DNA of 64,000 nucleotides, taken from Bacteroidota bacterium. GTDB taxonomy: Bacteria; Bacteroidota; Bacteroidia; Bacteroidales; VadinHA17. Below the pieces are notes generated by a model. That model was not told where the DNA came from. It saw only the letters and a program-made list of their open reading frames with translations, and ran no database searches. Made by a program: the position numbers and the translations under genes. The stretch lies in contig JADKBL010000002.1 of the NCBI GenBank assembly GCA_016718875.1, positions 1 through 64,000 on the forward strand, written 5' to 3'. How positions within the stretch are numbered: the stretch's first letter is position 1; each line of letters begins with the position of its first letter. This document shows positions 19,245 to 29,122 of this stretch, in pieces.

Positions 19245-21700
19245 TATCTGATCTGGGCATTTAGTTCTTTTTCAAAAGCCCTGATGAGATTATTCATTAC
19301 CTTTTCTATGCTCTTGTCTGTAAGTGTTTTCATATCATCCCGAAGGGTAAAGCTGACAGCATATGATTTCTTATTTGTACCAAGAGTGTCACTTTCATAC
19401 ACGTCAAACAATGAAATATCATGAAGGATATTTTTCTCTGTTTTAAGAGCGACTTCTCTGATCTGACTGAATTTAATGCTTCTGTCGAGAAGAAGTGCAA
19501 GATCCCTTCTTACCCACGGATATTTGGGTAACTCACGGAAAGAAATCGAATGAGTTTTAACAAGCTTTAAAAGCAGGTCCCATTCAATATTGCCATAATA
19601 TACCTCCTGGCTTATGTCAAATTGTTTCAGGTATTTCTTTGAGATTTTTCCTGCTTCGGCAACTACCTTATTATTATGTAACCAGGCCAGAGACTCTGAA
19701 AAATATTTCTTTTCACTCTCTTTTGTAATAAGAGAGTCAGGTTTCACTCCCAGTCGCGATAATACCATTTCAACCCGGGATTTGATATTGAAGAAATCCG
19801 TTGGATTGGTCTTGCTGTTCCATCCCTGTTTAACAGGATGTCCGGTTAGATAAAGATCAAGGTGTTCCAGCTCAAAATAATGTTCCGGTGTTGGATGTGT
19901 ATCTCCCGGTTTTTTATAGAAATAGCAATGTCCGAATTCAAACAGTTTAAGGTCGAGGTTCTGACGGTTTATATTCCATGCAACGGAACTGAGTCCTCCG
20001 TATAAAAGGCTCTGCCGCATTGCATTAAGATCAGAGCTGAGAGGGTTGGCAAGGACAACAAGGTGCTCTTTGTCAAAATCATCATTTTGCTCAAACCATG
20101 CTGCTGGATTAAGCGAATTGCACATTATTTCAGCAAATCCGTTCGATGCCAGCATGTCAGAAACTGTGTTGACCAGCTTCTCCCTGTCAGGCTTTTCCGA
20201 ATATGTAATAGTTGAGTTTACGTGGTTACTGATCTCAACATTATTATAGCCATAAATCCTAAGGATTTCCTCAATGACATCTGCCTCCTTTTTCACATCA
20301 ACTCTTCTGGAAGGTACCTCAAGCAAAAGGTTTTCTCCTTTTTCTTCAAGTATAACTATATCAAGGAGAGATATAATTCGCCTGATGACAGACCTGTCGA
20401 TACTCTTTCCAATCAGTCTTGTGATATTGTTATAATTTACTTCAATTAAGGCTCTTTTTATCGGAACAGGGTAGATATCAATAATATCTGATGAGATTTC
20501 TCCTCCTGCAATTTCCCTGATAAGCAGAATAGCTCTTTTCAGTGCCCAGGTTGTTATTTCAGGATCTGCCCCTCTTTCAAACCTGAATGAGGCATCTGTT
20601 TTCAGTCCATGGCGCTTTGATGTCTTACGGATAGCTACCGGATTAAAATAGGCACTCTCAAGGAAGATATTCTTTGTTGATTCGGTAATACCCGATTTTA
20701 TTCCTCCGAATACTCCGCCTATACACATACCTTCATTACTGTTGCATATCATCAGATCACGTGAAGAGAGACTTCTTTCAGCAGAATCAAGTGTTACAAA
20801 TTTGCTCTTTTCAGGGAGGTTCTTTATTATTACTTTCCTTCCGTCGATTTTATCAGCATCAAAAGAGTGAAGTGGCTGGCCTATTTCGTGCTGAACGAAA
20901 TTGGTTATGTCCACAACATTATTAATTGGGTTAAGTCCTACAGCCCTTAGCTTGTCTTTCAGCCATTGAGGCGATTCACTGATTGTCACACCACTTATTG
21001 TAATTCCGGAATACCTGGGGCAATCAGTTGTGTTCTCAATAATAACCTCGTATGGATTATTATTGTTGTCGGGTTTGAATGAGGAAAGGTCAGGTAAGGT
21101 TGCTTTTGCCTCAAGTCCGGCATTCAGGTTCAGATAAGCGGCAAGGTCCCTTGCCACTCCGAAATGAGAACCGCTGTCGATTCTGTTAGGAGTAAGCCCT
21201 ATTTCAAAAACTGTATCTTTTGTAATTTTAAAATAACTGCTGGCTGGTGATCCCGGTACTGAGTCGTTCTTTAACACCATAATGCCCTGATGGTCAGTAC
21301 CGAGTCCTAGTTCATCCTCTGCGCAGATCATTCCTTCTGAAACTTCTCCCCTTATCTTTGATTTCTTTATTTCCAGGCTTTCGTTCCCCATGTAAAGCTT
21401 TGTGCCAACAGTTGCAACAGCTACTTTCTGCCCGGCAGCCACATTGGGAGCACCGCATACTACCTGAATGGGTTGCGGACCTCCGATGTTTACAGTAGTT
21501 ACTGAAAGTTTGTCTGCATCAGGATGCTTTCTGCAGGTAAGTACTTCACCAATGACAACACCTTCAAGACCTCCTTTTACTGAAACCCATTCTTCCATAC
21601 CCTCTATTTCAAGTCCGATACCGGTAAGTATCTCTGCTACTTTTGAGGGTTCCATATCAATTTTCAGATAGTCTTTTACCCAGTTGTAAGAAATCTTCAT
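19244..21700 (-). CDS. pheT: Phenylalanyl-tRNA synthetase beta subunit
   Basis: The 818-residue beta chain of the alpha2beta2 synthetase that charges tRNA-Phe. Domain order is complete: N-terminal tRNA-binding (OB) domain (about 40-155), B3/B4 editing domain, B5 DNA-binding-like domain, catalytic-like core, and a C-terminal ferredoxin-fold anticodon-binding domain (about 725-818, from [13 protein letters not shown]). pheS is not in the window. The minus-strand -7-like TACTTTTG at 21728-21735 may drive it with a leader of about 20 nt. Confidence 0.95.
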   Translation of the reverse strand: MKISYNWVKDYLKIDMEPSKVAEILTGIGLEIEGMEEWVSVKGGLEGVVIGEVLTCRKHPDADKLSVTTVNIGGPQPIQVVCGAPNVAAGQKVAVATVGTKLYMGNESLEIKKSKIRGEVSEGMICAEDELGLGTDHQGIMVLKNDSVPGSPASSYFKITKDTVFEIGLTPNRIDSGSHFGVARDLAAYLNLNAGLEAKATLPDLSSFKPDNNNNPYEVIIENTTDCPRYSGITISGVTISESPQWLKDKLRAVGLNPINNVVDITNFVQHEIGQPLHSFDADKIDGRKVIIKNLPEKSKFVTLDSAERSLSSRDLMICNSNEGMCIGGVFGGIKSGITESTKNIFLESAYFNPVAIRKTSKRHGLKTDASFRFERGADPEITTWALKRAILLIREIAGGEISSDIIDIYPVPIKRALIEVNYNNITRLIGKSIDRSVIRRIISLLDIVILEEKGENLLLEVPSRRVDVKKEADVIEEILRIYGYNNVEISNHVNSTITYSEKPDREKLVNTVSDMLASNGFAEIMCNSLNPAAWFEQNDDFDKEHLVVLANPLSSDLNAMRQSLLYGGLSSVAWNINRQNLDLKLFEFGHCYFYKKPGDTHPTPEHYFELEHLDLYLTGHPVKQGWNSKTNPTDFFNIKSRVEMVLSRLGVKPDSLITKESEKKYFSESLAWLHNNKVVAEAGKISKKYLKQFDISQEVYYGNIEWDLLLKLVKTHSISFRELPKYPWVRRDLALLLDRSIKFSQIREVALKTEKNILHDISLFDVYESDTLGTNKKSYAVSFTLRDDMKTLTDKSIEKVMNNLIRAFEKELNAQIR

Positions 21701-21789
21701 TTTAGAATTGATTTATTTTCAAAAATGCAAAAGTAAGGAATTTTAAAATATGACTGTACGGCAGTTTAAAAACAAGCTCCTATTTTACC

Positions 21790-21797
21790 TATATTTG
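21790..21797 (+). promoter_or_regulatory. Candidate -7 box for surE
   Basis: TATATTTG matches the Bacteroidota -7 consensus TAnnTTTG and lies 18 bp before the surE ATG. No good TTTG sits at the -33 position, so confidence is moderate. Confidence 0.45.
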
Positions 21798-21815
21798 TAC
21801 CTCAAATAATTTTAT

Positions 21816-22598
21816 ATGATAATTGAAAAAGAAGACAAGCTTATTCTGCTGACCAATGATGACGGGCTCTATGCAGCCGGCCTGAAAACTCTTCTTGAGG
21901 TCATGGAAGAATTTGGCAAGGTGGTGCTTGTATCAACAACGGAAAGCATGTCAGGGATGTCGCAGGCGCTGACTGTAAAGACTCCGCTCAGGATAAAGCT
22001 ACTGGAGGAAAATGACAGACACCGGATTTATGCATGCAACGGGACACCTACTGATAGTGTTAAACTTGCTATCAATCAGCTTCTTGAGAGAATGCCTGAT
22101 TGGGTTGTGTCTGGAATCAACCATGGAGCAAATGCATCTGTAAGCGTTCTGTATTCCGGAACAATGGCTGCAGCAATTGAAGGATGTCTTTATGGGGTGC
22201 CTTCAGTTGGTTTTTCACTTAATAATTTTTCACCTGCAGCAGATTTTTCTGCTTGCAGAAAATATATCCGTACAGTTATGAAGATGGTTGCAAAGGAACC
22301 TCTTCCTGCAGGTGTATGCCTGAATGTGAATATACCCAAAGCCAGCAAAGACGATATAAAAGGAATTAAGATTTGCCGTCAGGCAAAAGGAAACTGGAAA
22401 GAGGAATTTGAGAAGCGCAAGGATCCTATGGGCAAGACGTATTATTGGCTTACAGGCATATATATAAATCATGAGCCTGATGCTACTGATACCGATGAAT
22501 GGGCTCTTGCAAATAATTACGTCTCAGTAGTCCCTGTATCAGTGGATATGACTGCACACTGGTATATTGATAAACTTAAGGGGAAATTTAAAAAATGA
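21816..22598 (+). CDS. surE: 5'/3'-nucleotidase SurE
   Basis: A metal-dependent nucleotidase acting on 5'- and 3'-mononucleotides. The metal site is seen as LLTNDDGLYAAG (about 11-22), and SGINHGANASVSVLYSGTMAA gives the second signature (split at about residues 93-113). The length of 260 residues is normal. Its stop overlaps the start of a small membrane protein gene (ATGA), which in turn overlaps lpxB. Confidence 0.93.
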   Translation: MIIEKEDKLILLTNDDGLYAAGLKTLLEVMEEFGKVVLVSTTESMSGMSQALTVKTPLRIKLLEENDRHRIYACNGTPTDSVKLAINQLLERMPDWVVSGINHGANASVSVLYSGTMAAAIEGCLYGVPSVGFSLNNFSPAADFSACRKYIRTVMKMVAKEPLPAGVCLNVNIPKASKDDIKGIKICRQAKGNWKEEFEKRKDPMGKTYYWLTGIYINHEPDATDTDEWALANNYVSVVPVSVDMTAHWYIDKLKGKFKK

Positions 22599-22894
22599 TG
22601 AACTATTTTAAATTTGACAGGGTTTCCGTTGGTGTTATAACAGGGTTTCTGCTTCCTTTAATTGTAGGACTTGTAATCTTTGTCTTTTCTGCAGGCAATA
22701 TGTCTGTCAGAGATTTTCTTCTGAGGATTGCTGAAACAAAAGTGATTACTCACTCCATATCCATATGTGTATTCCCCAATGTACTCATATTTCTGGGTTT
22801 TAACTGGCTTGATATGCTGAAAGCCACCAGGGGCGTTCTTGCTATTACAATAGTCTGGGCAATAATTGTTTTCGGAGTAAAGTTTTTAGCATGA
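22595..22894 (+). CDS. Small membrane protein between surE and lpxB
   Basis: A 99-residue protein with three predicted hydrophobic segments (about 12-32, 52-68 and 78-98). No motif I can assign. Four-base overlaps at both ends (ATGA) tie it to surE and lpxB, so it is almost certainly translated. A role near lipid A synthesis is only inferred from position. Confidence 0.7.
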   Translation: MMNYFKFDRVSVGVITGFLLPLIVGLVIFVFSAGNMSVRDFLLRIAETKVITHSISICVFPNVLIFLGFNWLDMLKATRGVLAITIVWAIIVFGVKFLA

Positions 22895-24048
22895 GATATT
22901 TTATAATAGCAGGGGAGCAATCAGGCGATCTTCATGGTTCCAATCTGGTAAAAGGTCTAAAAGAACATGATAATGAATGTGAGGTCTTCTGCTGGGGCGG
23001 TGATCTTCTGGAAGCTTCAGGTGCAAAGGTCCTTAAACATTATAAAGATCTTGCCTTTATGGGCTTTGTTGCCGTTATAAAAAACCTTGGTACAATTTCT
23101 AAGAACCTTAATCTCTGTAAAAAACAGATAACCGAAATAAAGCCTGATGTGGTTATCTTTATTGACTATCCGGGTTTTAACCTGAGAATTGCTGAATGGG
23201 CAAAGAAGACGGGATTCAGAACATTCTATTATATCTCTCCCAAGCTCTGGGCATGGAATGAAGGAAGGGTTGTAAAGATTAAGAAGAATATCGACAGGAT
23301 GTATATTATCTTCCCTTTCGAGGTCGAATTCTATAAAAAGCATGGTATTACTGTTGAATATCTCGGAAATCCTCTTGTTGATGAAACAGAGAGGAGAGTA
23401 GCTCTGTTCCCTCCTAAAAATGATATAAGAAGAGAACTCGGGCTCACTGAAAAACCTGTCATAGCTTTGCTTGCGGGAAGCAGAAAACATGAAATAGAAC
23501 TGGTCCTTCCTCAGATGAAAAAGGCATTGGCTCATTTTTCTGATTATCAGTTTGTTCTTGCTGGTGTTAAAAATATTTCTGATGATCTCTACAAAAAAAT
23601 CATCGGTGATTCTCCTATAAAGCTCATCAAGGATAAAACCTATGAGATACTTCATCTGGCCGATGCTGCACTTGTCACTTCAGGGACCGCAACACTTGAA
23701 GCAGCAATAATGGGTACTCCGCAGGTTGTTTGCTATAAGGGTGATTTTTTCTCAATGCTTATCGCCTGGATGGTAGTAAAAGTTAAGTATATCTCTCTTG
23801 TAAATCTTATTATGGGATCAGAGGTAATAAGAGAACTTGTACAATATGATCTTAATGAGAAAAATCTCATTGAAGAGCTTAAAGCAATTCTTCAGGATGG
23901 CTCTAAGAGGGAAAAGATACTTTCAGATTATAAGGCACTTAAAGAGAGAATTGGTCCGTCAGGAGCCTCTTCAAGAGTTGCTGAAAGAATGGTTAATGAA
24001 TTAAGAAAATCTGCGACAATCAGCGGGATCAGCGGGAAAAATATTTAG
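22891..24048 (+). CDS. lpxB: Lipid-A-disaccharide synthase
   Basis: It joins UDP-diacylglucosamine and lipid X to make the lipid A disaccharide at the inner membrane. It starts RYFIIAGEQSGDLHG, and has YISPKLWAWNEGRVVKIKK and LLAGSRKHEIE, typical of the family. The 385 residues are about normal. The last 12 or so codons (ending ATISGISGKNI) are encoded by a 9-bp repeat (atcagcggg), so the C-terminus looks remodelled by the intergenic repeat that follows. Confidence 0.92.
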   Translation: MRYFIIAGEQSGDLHGSNLVKGLKEHDNECEVFCWGGDLLEASGAKVLKHYKDLAFMGFVAVIKNLGTISKNLNLCKKQITEIKPDVVIFIDYPGFNLRIAEWAKKTGFRTFYYISPKLWAWNEGRVVKIKKNIDRMYIIFPFEVEFYKKHGITVEYLGNPLVDETERRVALFPPKNDIRRELGLTEKPVIALLAGSRKHEIELVLPQMKKALAHFSDYQFVLAGVKNISDDLYKKIIGDSPIKLIKDKTYEILHLADAALVTSGTATLEAAIMGTPQVVCYKGDFFSMLIAWMVVKVKYISLVNLIMGSEVIRELVQYDLNEKNLIEELKAILQDGSKREKILSDYKALKERIGPSGASSRVAERMVNELRKSATISGISGKNI

Positions 24049-24084
24049 TGTGCTCCCTCAGATTACGCAGATTTACGCTGATAG
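24007..24084. repeat. Repeat pair crossing the lpxB stop codon
   Basis: Two copies of atcagcggg (24019-24036) follow a related unit. Downstream are cagattacg and cagatttacg (24059-24077). The segment AAATCTGCG at 24007-24015 is the exact reverse complement of CGCAGATTT at 24066-24074, so the region can form a hairpin. The lpxB stop (24046-24048) lies in the loop. Confidence 0.7.
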
Positions 24085-24088
24085 AAAA

Positions 24089-25240
24089 ATGAAAATGGTT
24101 ATTAAACTCAGATTATTACTTATCACATTTTTTGCGGCTTCGTTTATTTCACAAGGCCAGATTAAGATCAGGCTGTTTGCATCACAGACCCCTGAAACTG
24201 TTGTCTTTGCAGTAACTGGTGGTGAATATATTCTGAAAGGGTACAAAGATGGTCCCCAGGTTTTCAGAATAAATGATCTGATAGTAATTTCCAAATTCAA
24301 CGGCAGGCTGGCAGTTAAGTCGCGCAATTCCAATGGATTCATTGCTGATTCCCTCCATCTGACTGCAGTTTCAGAGTCTTCTTCATTTTCCCTGAGGGCA
24401 AATGGGCAGAATCCTGTTCGTCAGTCTTATAAAGGCGATTTTTCCTGTTTCCCTGATATGGAGACTCTGGTACTGATAAACAATATTGATGTTGACAGCT
24501 ATATTGCAGGTGTCGTCAGGGCTGAAGGAGGCATTAATAAGCATAAGGAGTATTTTAAAACTCAGGCAATTATCGCCCGGACATACCTTTACAGCCATCT
24601 TGACAAACATATTCATGATAATTATAACGTATGTGATAATACACATTGTCAGGCTTTTAATGGAATAACAACCGATTCTGTTATTAATATGGCATCACTG
24701 GAAACCCGGGGTATGGTAATCCTTGACAAAGACAGTTCGCTGATTATTTCTGCCTTTCATTCGAACTGCGGAGGCATGACAGTTTCATCAAAAGATGTCT
24801 GGGTTACTGATCAGCCTTACCTGAAGAGCATTATTGATCCTCATTGTATAAACTCCAGGAATGCAACATGGGAGAAGAAAGTCGGATTAGATGAATGGAC
24901 AGATTATCTTAAGGCGGAAGGCTTTACAGGAAAGACAAATGATCTGTCTCTGTTAAGCTTCTTTCAGAATAAGAGATGGGTTGATTACAAGGCAGGAAGC
25001 TTTACAATGCCATTTGAGAAAATCAGGGATGATTTCAAGCTTCGTTCTTCTTACTTTTCGGTTATTGCTGCAAAGGATTCGGTAACTTTCAGGGGAAAGG
25101 GTTATGGACATGGTGTAGGATTATGTCAGGAAGGTGCCATGGAGATGGCAGCCACCGGGAGCACATATCAGCAGATAATAGAATTTTATTATTTTGGTGT
25201 GTTAATCGCGGATGTTAAGAATGCTAAATTTCAGGAATAA
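24089..25240 (+). CDS. SpoIID/LytB domain protein (putative amidase enhancer)
   Basis: A secreted protein of about 383 residues with a Sec signal peptide (KLRLLLITFFAASFISQGQ). It carries the SpoIID signature NIDVDSYIAGVVRAE and the C-terminal GKGYGHGVGLCQEGAMEMA, which in SpoIID relatives belongs to a peptidoglycan glycan-strand lytic domain. The role here is likely in wall remodelling. I chose the ATG at 24089. A GTG at 24050 lies inside the repeat and would only lengthen the signal region. Confidence 0.82.
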   Translation: MKMVIKLRLLLITFFAASFISQGQIKIRLFASQTPETVVFAVTGGEYILKGYKDGPQVFRINDLIVISKFNGRLAVKSRNSNGFIADSLHLTAVSESSSFSLRANGQNPVRQSYKGDFSCFPDMETLVLINNIDVDSYIAGVVRAEGGINKHKEYFKTQAIIARTYLYSHLDKHIHDNYNVCDNTHCQAFNGITTDSVINMASLETRGMVILDKDSSLIISAFHSNCGGMTVSSKDVWVTDQPYLKSIIDPHCINSRNATWEKKVGLDEWTDYLKAEGFTGKTNDLSLLSFFQNKRWVDYKAGSFTMPFEKIRDDFKLRSSYFSVIAAKDSVTFRGKGYGHGVGLCQEGAMEMAATGSTYQQIIEFYYFGVLIADVKNAKFQE

Positions 25241-25362
25241 GACCTCATCCCCCAACCCCTTCTCCCGGGGGAGAAGGGGCGCGGCTAAAGAACGGATTTC
25301 CGGGATATAAATAAGTCCCTCTCCCCCCGGGGGAGGGATTTAGGGAGAGGCGAAACAAAATG
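25241..25362. repeat. REP-like paired C/G palindromes after the SpoIID gene
   Basis: A near-perfect hairpin, CCCCTTCTCCC (25256-25266) with GGGAGAAGGGG (25269-25279), is followed by a second palindrome around 25315-25335 and a closing GGGAGAGG block. The two units are inverted copies of one theme. The element starts right after the stop codon and ends 20 bp before gldF. It could terminate transcription or be a REP/MITE-like mobile repeat. Confidence 0.75.
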
Positions 25363-25381
25363 TAAAGAGATTTTATAACCT

Positions 25382-26125
25382 ATGTTTGCAGTATTCAGAA
25401 AAGAGATAAGCGGTTTCTTCAGCAGTCTGACGGGGTATATTGTTATTGCAGTATATCTTCTTGTAAACTCTCTTTTTATGTGGATTTTTCCCGGCGAATG
25501 GAATATTTTCGACAGCGGTTATGCAGGGCTTGATACCCTCTTTTTTCTCTCTCCCTGGATATTCCTTTTCCTTGTGCCGGCTGTAACTATGAGAATGATT
25601 GCAGAAGAGAAACGCCTGGGAACCATAGAACTGATATTCTCAAGGCCCATAAGCGAAAGAGGCATAATATGGGGAAAATATCTTGCCTCCGTTGCACTGG
25701 TACTCCTGGCACTACTTCCCGGCATTATTTATTATATATCGGTTTTCATGCTGGGAGAAGTACCGGGAAATCTGGATAAAGGAGGTACACTTGGTGCATA
25801 TATAGGTCTGTTCTTTCTTGCATCAGTTTATGCATCAGCAGGTATATTTGCATCCTCGCTTACAGATAACCAGGTTATTGCATTTATTCTTGCAGTTTTT
25901 TTATGTTTTGTTCTTTTCATGGGATTTGATTCGGTGGCATACCTGCCCGGACTAAAACATTTTGATGAAACAATAATCAGGCTTGGAATCAATGAGCATT
26001 ATAAATCAATGAGCAGGGGAGTTATTGATATAAGGGATATCATATATTTTGTCACTGTGATTGTTCTGTTCAACGAATCTACAAGGATGGTCCTTTTATC
26101 GAGACACTGGAAAAGGAGAAGCTGA
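25382..26125 (+). CDS. gldF: ABC-2 type permease, gliding-motility GldF type
   Basis: A 247-residue permease with about six helices, starting FAVFRKEISGFFSSLTGYIV as in GldF. It has the cytoplasmic EEKRLGTIELIFSRPI segment of ABC-2 permeases. It is followed 2 bp later by gldG. GldF and GldG are thought to form an ABC transporter with GldA in gliding and secretion in Bacteroidota. The ATPase gene gldA is not in the window, so the partner must be elsewhere. Confidence 0.85.
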   Translation: MFAVFRKEISGFFSSLTGYIVIAVYLLVNSLFMWIFPGEWNIFDSGYAGLDTLFFLSPWIFLFLVPAVTMRMIAEEKRLGTIELIFSRPISERGIIWGKYLASVALVLLALLPGIIYYISVFMLGEVPGNLDKGGTLGAYIGLFFLASVYASAGIFASSLTDNQVIAFILAVFLCFVLFMGFDSVAYLPGLKHFDETIIRLGINEHYKSMSRGVIDIRDIIYFVTVIVLFNESTRMVLLSRHWKRRS

Positions 26126-26127
26126 AT

Positions 26128-27840
26128 ATGGAGAACAGGAATAATAATGATATAAGGGGCAGAAGCTGGGGCCGTTTCCTGATCATAATGGCAGGAGTAA
26201 TTCTGGCTGCTTCGGCTGTTTCTGTGATCAATCTGAGACTCGATCTTACTGAAGACAAGAGATATACCCTTTCCGATCCGACCAGGGATATTCTGGAAGG
26301 CATCAAAAATGATATTTTTATCCAGGTTTATCTTGATGGAGAAATTCCAATACCACTTAAACGGCTGAGGCGTTCCGTCAGGGAGATCCTTGATGAATTC
26401 AGGCTGGCATCAGGCAGTAAGATCGACTATGAGTTCATTAATCCTTCTGATGCTTCTGATGTTAAGGAGCGCGAAAAGCAATATCAGTATCTTTTAGCAA
26501 AAGGCCTGGTTCCTATTAATATACAAGCCTCTGACCAGGAAGGTGGCTCGACACGGAAGATAATCTTTCCGGGAATGCTTATTAATTATAATGGGATTGA
26601 AGTCCCGGTCAATTTCCTGAAAAATAACCAGTCTGTTTCCTCCGAACAGAATATTCTTCATTCAGTTGAAGGACTTGAATATGAACTGATACAGACAATT
26701 TCAACTATAACAGCCGATACAATTTACAAGATTGCTTTTATCGAGGGTCAGGATGAGATTCCTGAAATTGAAACGGCAGATATTACAATGAGTCTGGCAA
26801 AGTATTTTACTGTCGACAGGGGTGTAATTGGAGGAAAACCTGGTATCCTGGATGGCTATTCAGCTGTGATCATTGCCGGACCTGAGAAGGAATTCAGCGA
26901 AGCAGACAAGCTTGTCCTCGATCAGTATATCATGCAGGGAGGTAAGGTTCTCTGGCTGTTTGAGGAAGTCTCTGTGAATGCTGATAGCCTGGTTTATGGC
27001 AGTACCGTGGGGCTATATCGTCCCCTTAATCTTGAAGATCTCCTTTTCAGATATGGTGTCAGAGTAAATCCTGTTGTAGTCCAGGATATAAGCAGCCAGG
27101 TTATCAGGCTTATGGTAATGTCAGGAGGTCAGAGACAGCAGGTAGTGCCTGCACCATGGGTATATTATCCTCTTCTGATGCCTGCAGTTGATCATCCGGT
27201 AACACGGAATATTAATCGTGTAAAAAGTGAATTTGCAAACACTATAGATACTGTTGGCCTTGATGATTCAATAAGGAAGAAAGTGCTGCTTCATACTTCT
27301 CAGTTCTCCAGAACTCTTTCTCCTCCTATGATGATCAGCCTGAAAGAAGCTGAAACAATTCCGGAAAAGGAAGCCTTCAGTAAAAAGGATATGCCTGTTG
27401 CTGTCCTTCTTGAAGGTGTTTTTTCATCTGCCTTTGTGAACCGTCCTGTTAACAAAATAACAGAAGGGCAGGATTTTGTATTCAGAAAGGAAAGCCCGGC
27501 AACAAAGATGATTGTTATTGCAGATGCAGATATTATACGGAATGAGGTAAGGCGGACAGGCACAGAAGAGATGCCACTCACCCTGGGCCAGGATAAATAT
27601 ACAGGAGAATTGTATGGCAACAAAGATTTTCTTCTGAATTGCTTAAACTGGATGGTAGATGATAAAGGTATCATGGAACTCAGGTCGAGAGAGTTGAAAC
27701 TCAGGCTTCTGAACAGTTCCTTGGTGAAAAATGAAAAGCTTAAATGGCAGTTGATTAACACACTTGGACCTGTACTGATTGTCCTTCTGGCAGGCTTTGC
27801 CTTTACCTGGTTACGTCGAAGAAAATACACTGGTTTTTGA
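26128..27840 (+). CDS. gldG: Gliding-motility ABC transporter component GldG
   Basis: A 570-residue membrane-anchored protein. It has a transmembrane helix at about 10-30, then a large extracytoplasmic ABC-type auxiliary domain (RLDLTEDKRYTLSDPTRDIL is the usual opening), and a C-terminal helix followed by LRRRK. It partners with GldF. Its stop overlaps the next gene region by a few bases. No lesions are seen. Confidence 0.87.
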   Translation: MENRNNNDIRGRSWGRFLIIMAGVILAASAVSVINLRLDLTEDKRYTLSDPTRDILEGIKNDIFIQVYLDGEIPIPLKRLRRSVREILDEFRLASGSKIDYEFINPSDASDVKEREKQYQYLLAKGLVPINIQASDQEGGSTRKIIFPGMLINYNGIEVPVNFLKNNQSVSSEQNILHSVEGLEYELIQTISTITADTIYKIAFIEGQDEIPEIETADITMSLAKYFTVDRGVIGGKPGILDGYSAVIIAGPEKEFSEADKLVLDQYIMQGGKVLWLFEEVSVNADSLVYGSTVGLYRPLNLEDLLFRYGVRVNPVVVQDISSQVIRLMVMSGGQRQQVVPAPWVYYPLLMPAVDHPVTRNINRVKSEFANTIDTVGLDDSIRKKVLLHTSQFSRTLSPPMMISLKEAETIPEKEAFSKKDMPVAVLLEGVFSSAFVNRPVNKITEGQDFVFRKESPATKMIVIADADIIRNEVRRTGTEEMPLTLGQDKYTGELYGNKDFLLNCLNWMVDDKGIMELRSRELKLRLLNSSLVKNEKLKWQLINTLGPVLIVLLAGFAFTWLRRRKYTGF

Positions 27841-27842
27841 GA

Positions 27843-28814
27843 ATGAGAAGAACTGCAATAATCTCAGCTTTGTCAGTTGCCGGAATCACAATTCTGGTTT
27901 TAATTCTGTTAAGAACAAGATCTCCATACGGTAAATCGAACAGCGAATTTTCTTCTGCTCCTGTTAATGGGATAACAAAGATTGAATTCTCTCAGGAGGG
28001 GAGTAATATCTCACTTGAAAAAAACGGAGAAAAGTGGTTTGTAAATGGCAAAGCAGAGGCAAGAAAAGGAGGTATTAATTTTATTATCAGGATACTTACG
28101 GAAGCAAAGATCAAATCGCCAGTATCTCCTGAGATTTTTAAAGCAGAGATAACCGACAGGAATATTGCACCTGTTGTGGTGAAGGTATATGAAGAGCGAA
28201 AGCTTTTGAAATCGTTCAGAGTTTACAAAACATCATCGAACGGTTACGGGAACATTATGAAGATAAAAGAAAGCTCCAAACCATTCATCGTTCATGTTCC
28301 CGGATATGAGGTTAATATTGGTTCGGCTTTTACACTGAAGGAGCAGTACTGGCAGCCATATACAATTTTTAATCTCCTCCCTTCCGAGATCAGTTCTGTC
28401 AGGTTCGAAAACCTGCAGGATACAGCTTCATCATTCTCAATTGCAAAAAAGAATAAAATATATTCATTATCAGGAAATAAGACAGAGCTTTCCGGATGGG
28501 ACCCGGGGCTTATCATACGATATATTTCGTATTTCACTTTTATTCCGTTCGAGACATTGGCTCTCGATTTTAGCAGTGATGAGATTTCTTCATTTCAGCA
28601 GAAGGATCCATTATACAGAATTACTGTTGTATCGGCAGAAGGAAAAACTACTGTCCTCAGCCTTTGGCAGAAGATTAAAATCGAAAATGGGAAACAGACC
28701 GTTGATACTGACAGGCTTCTTGGGAAAATCCGGGAATCTGATGATTTCTTTATTGTAAGGTATTTTGATATTGACCCGGTAATAAAGAAGAGGTCGTACT
28801 TCATTGTGAAATAA
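27843..28814 (+). CDS. DUF4340 domain protein
   Basis: About 323 residues with an N-terminal membrane helix (AIISALSVAGITILVLILL) and a DUF4340-type extracytoplasmic region (GITKIEFSQEGSNISLEKNG and repeats of the same fold). DUF4340 proteins often sit behind gldG-like genes and are part of the same uncharacterised ABC system. I chose the ATG at 27843; a TTG at 27837 overlaps gldG. Function unknown. Confidence 0.78.
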   Translation: MRRTAIISALSVAGITILVLILLRTRSPYGKSNSEFSSAPVNGITKIEFSQEGSNISLEKNGEKWFVNGKAEARKGGINFIIRILTEAKIKSPVSPEIFKAEITDRNIAPVVVKVYEERKLLKSFRVYKTSSNGYGNIMKIKESSKPFIVHVPGYEVNIGSAFTLKEQYWQPYTIFNLLPSEISSVRFENLQDTASSFSIAKKNKIYSLSGNKTELSGWDPGLIIRYISYFTFIPFETLALDFSSDEISSFQQKDPLYRITVVSAEGKTTVLSLWQKIKIENGKQTVDTDRLLGKIRESDDFFIVRYFDIDPVIKKRSYFIVK

Positions 28815-28837
28815 TTGTTTATCAAAATTTAATATTT

Positions 28838-28937
28838 AACCACAAAGAGCACAAAGATTTGCACAGAGGTCACAAAGAAATAATAATCAGGTATTTATCT
28901 TTGTGTGCTCTGTGATTCCTCTGTGTCCTCTGTGGTT
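28838..28937. repeat. Inverted array of CACAGAG-like units
   Basis: The left arm (28838-28877) and right arm (28899-28937) are imperfect reverse complements of about 39 bp. Each is built of tandem words like aaccacaaag, cacagaggt and cctctgtgt. The hairpin may stop transcription of the gld operon. It resembles the AACCACAGAG-type intergenic repeats known from many environmental bacterial genomes. Confidence 0.75.
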
Positions 28938-29012
28938 AAAAAGCCTTTTCAAGAGCCAGGAATTTTTTCCATTTCCTTTACTCATTTTAATTGTTTGAAC
29001 AAATAGTTTTTT

Positions 29013-29043
29013 TTTGTAATATTGATAATTGAGATTAAGTTTG
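29013..29043 (+). promoter_or_regulatory. dnaN promoter, Bacteroidota consensus
   Basis: TTTG at 29013-29016, then exactly 19 bp, then TAAGTTTG at 29036-29043. This is a full match to the Bacteroidota primary-sigma pattern TTTG-N19-TAnnTTTG. The start of dnaN is 79 bp downstream, giving a leader of about 70 nt. Confidence 0.8.
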
Positions 29044-29122
29044 AATTAAGATTCCAAATAATTGATTTTAATACAATTAACTAAAGTATTTCTACTGAAA
29101 ATAATTTAAAAACCATACAAGT

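Larger units (their letters stand above)
28815..29122. other. 308-bp intergenic region upstream of dnaN
   Basis: Contains an inverted repeat (28838-28937) and an AT-rich promoter region (see separate entries). No gene or RNA is seen in it. Confidence 0.7.

Noticed and set aside
24050..24088. Upstream GTG start of the SpoIID-like gene
   Set aside because: It lies in the repeat after lpxB and gives no family residues. The ATG at 24089 gives a normal signal peptide.
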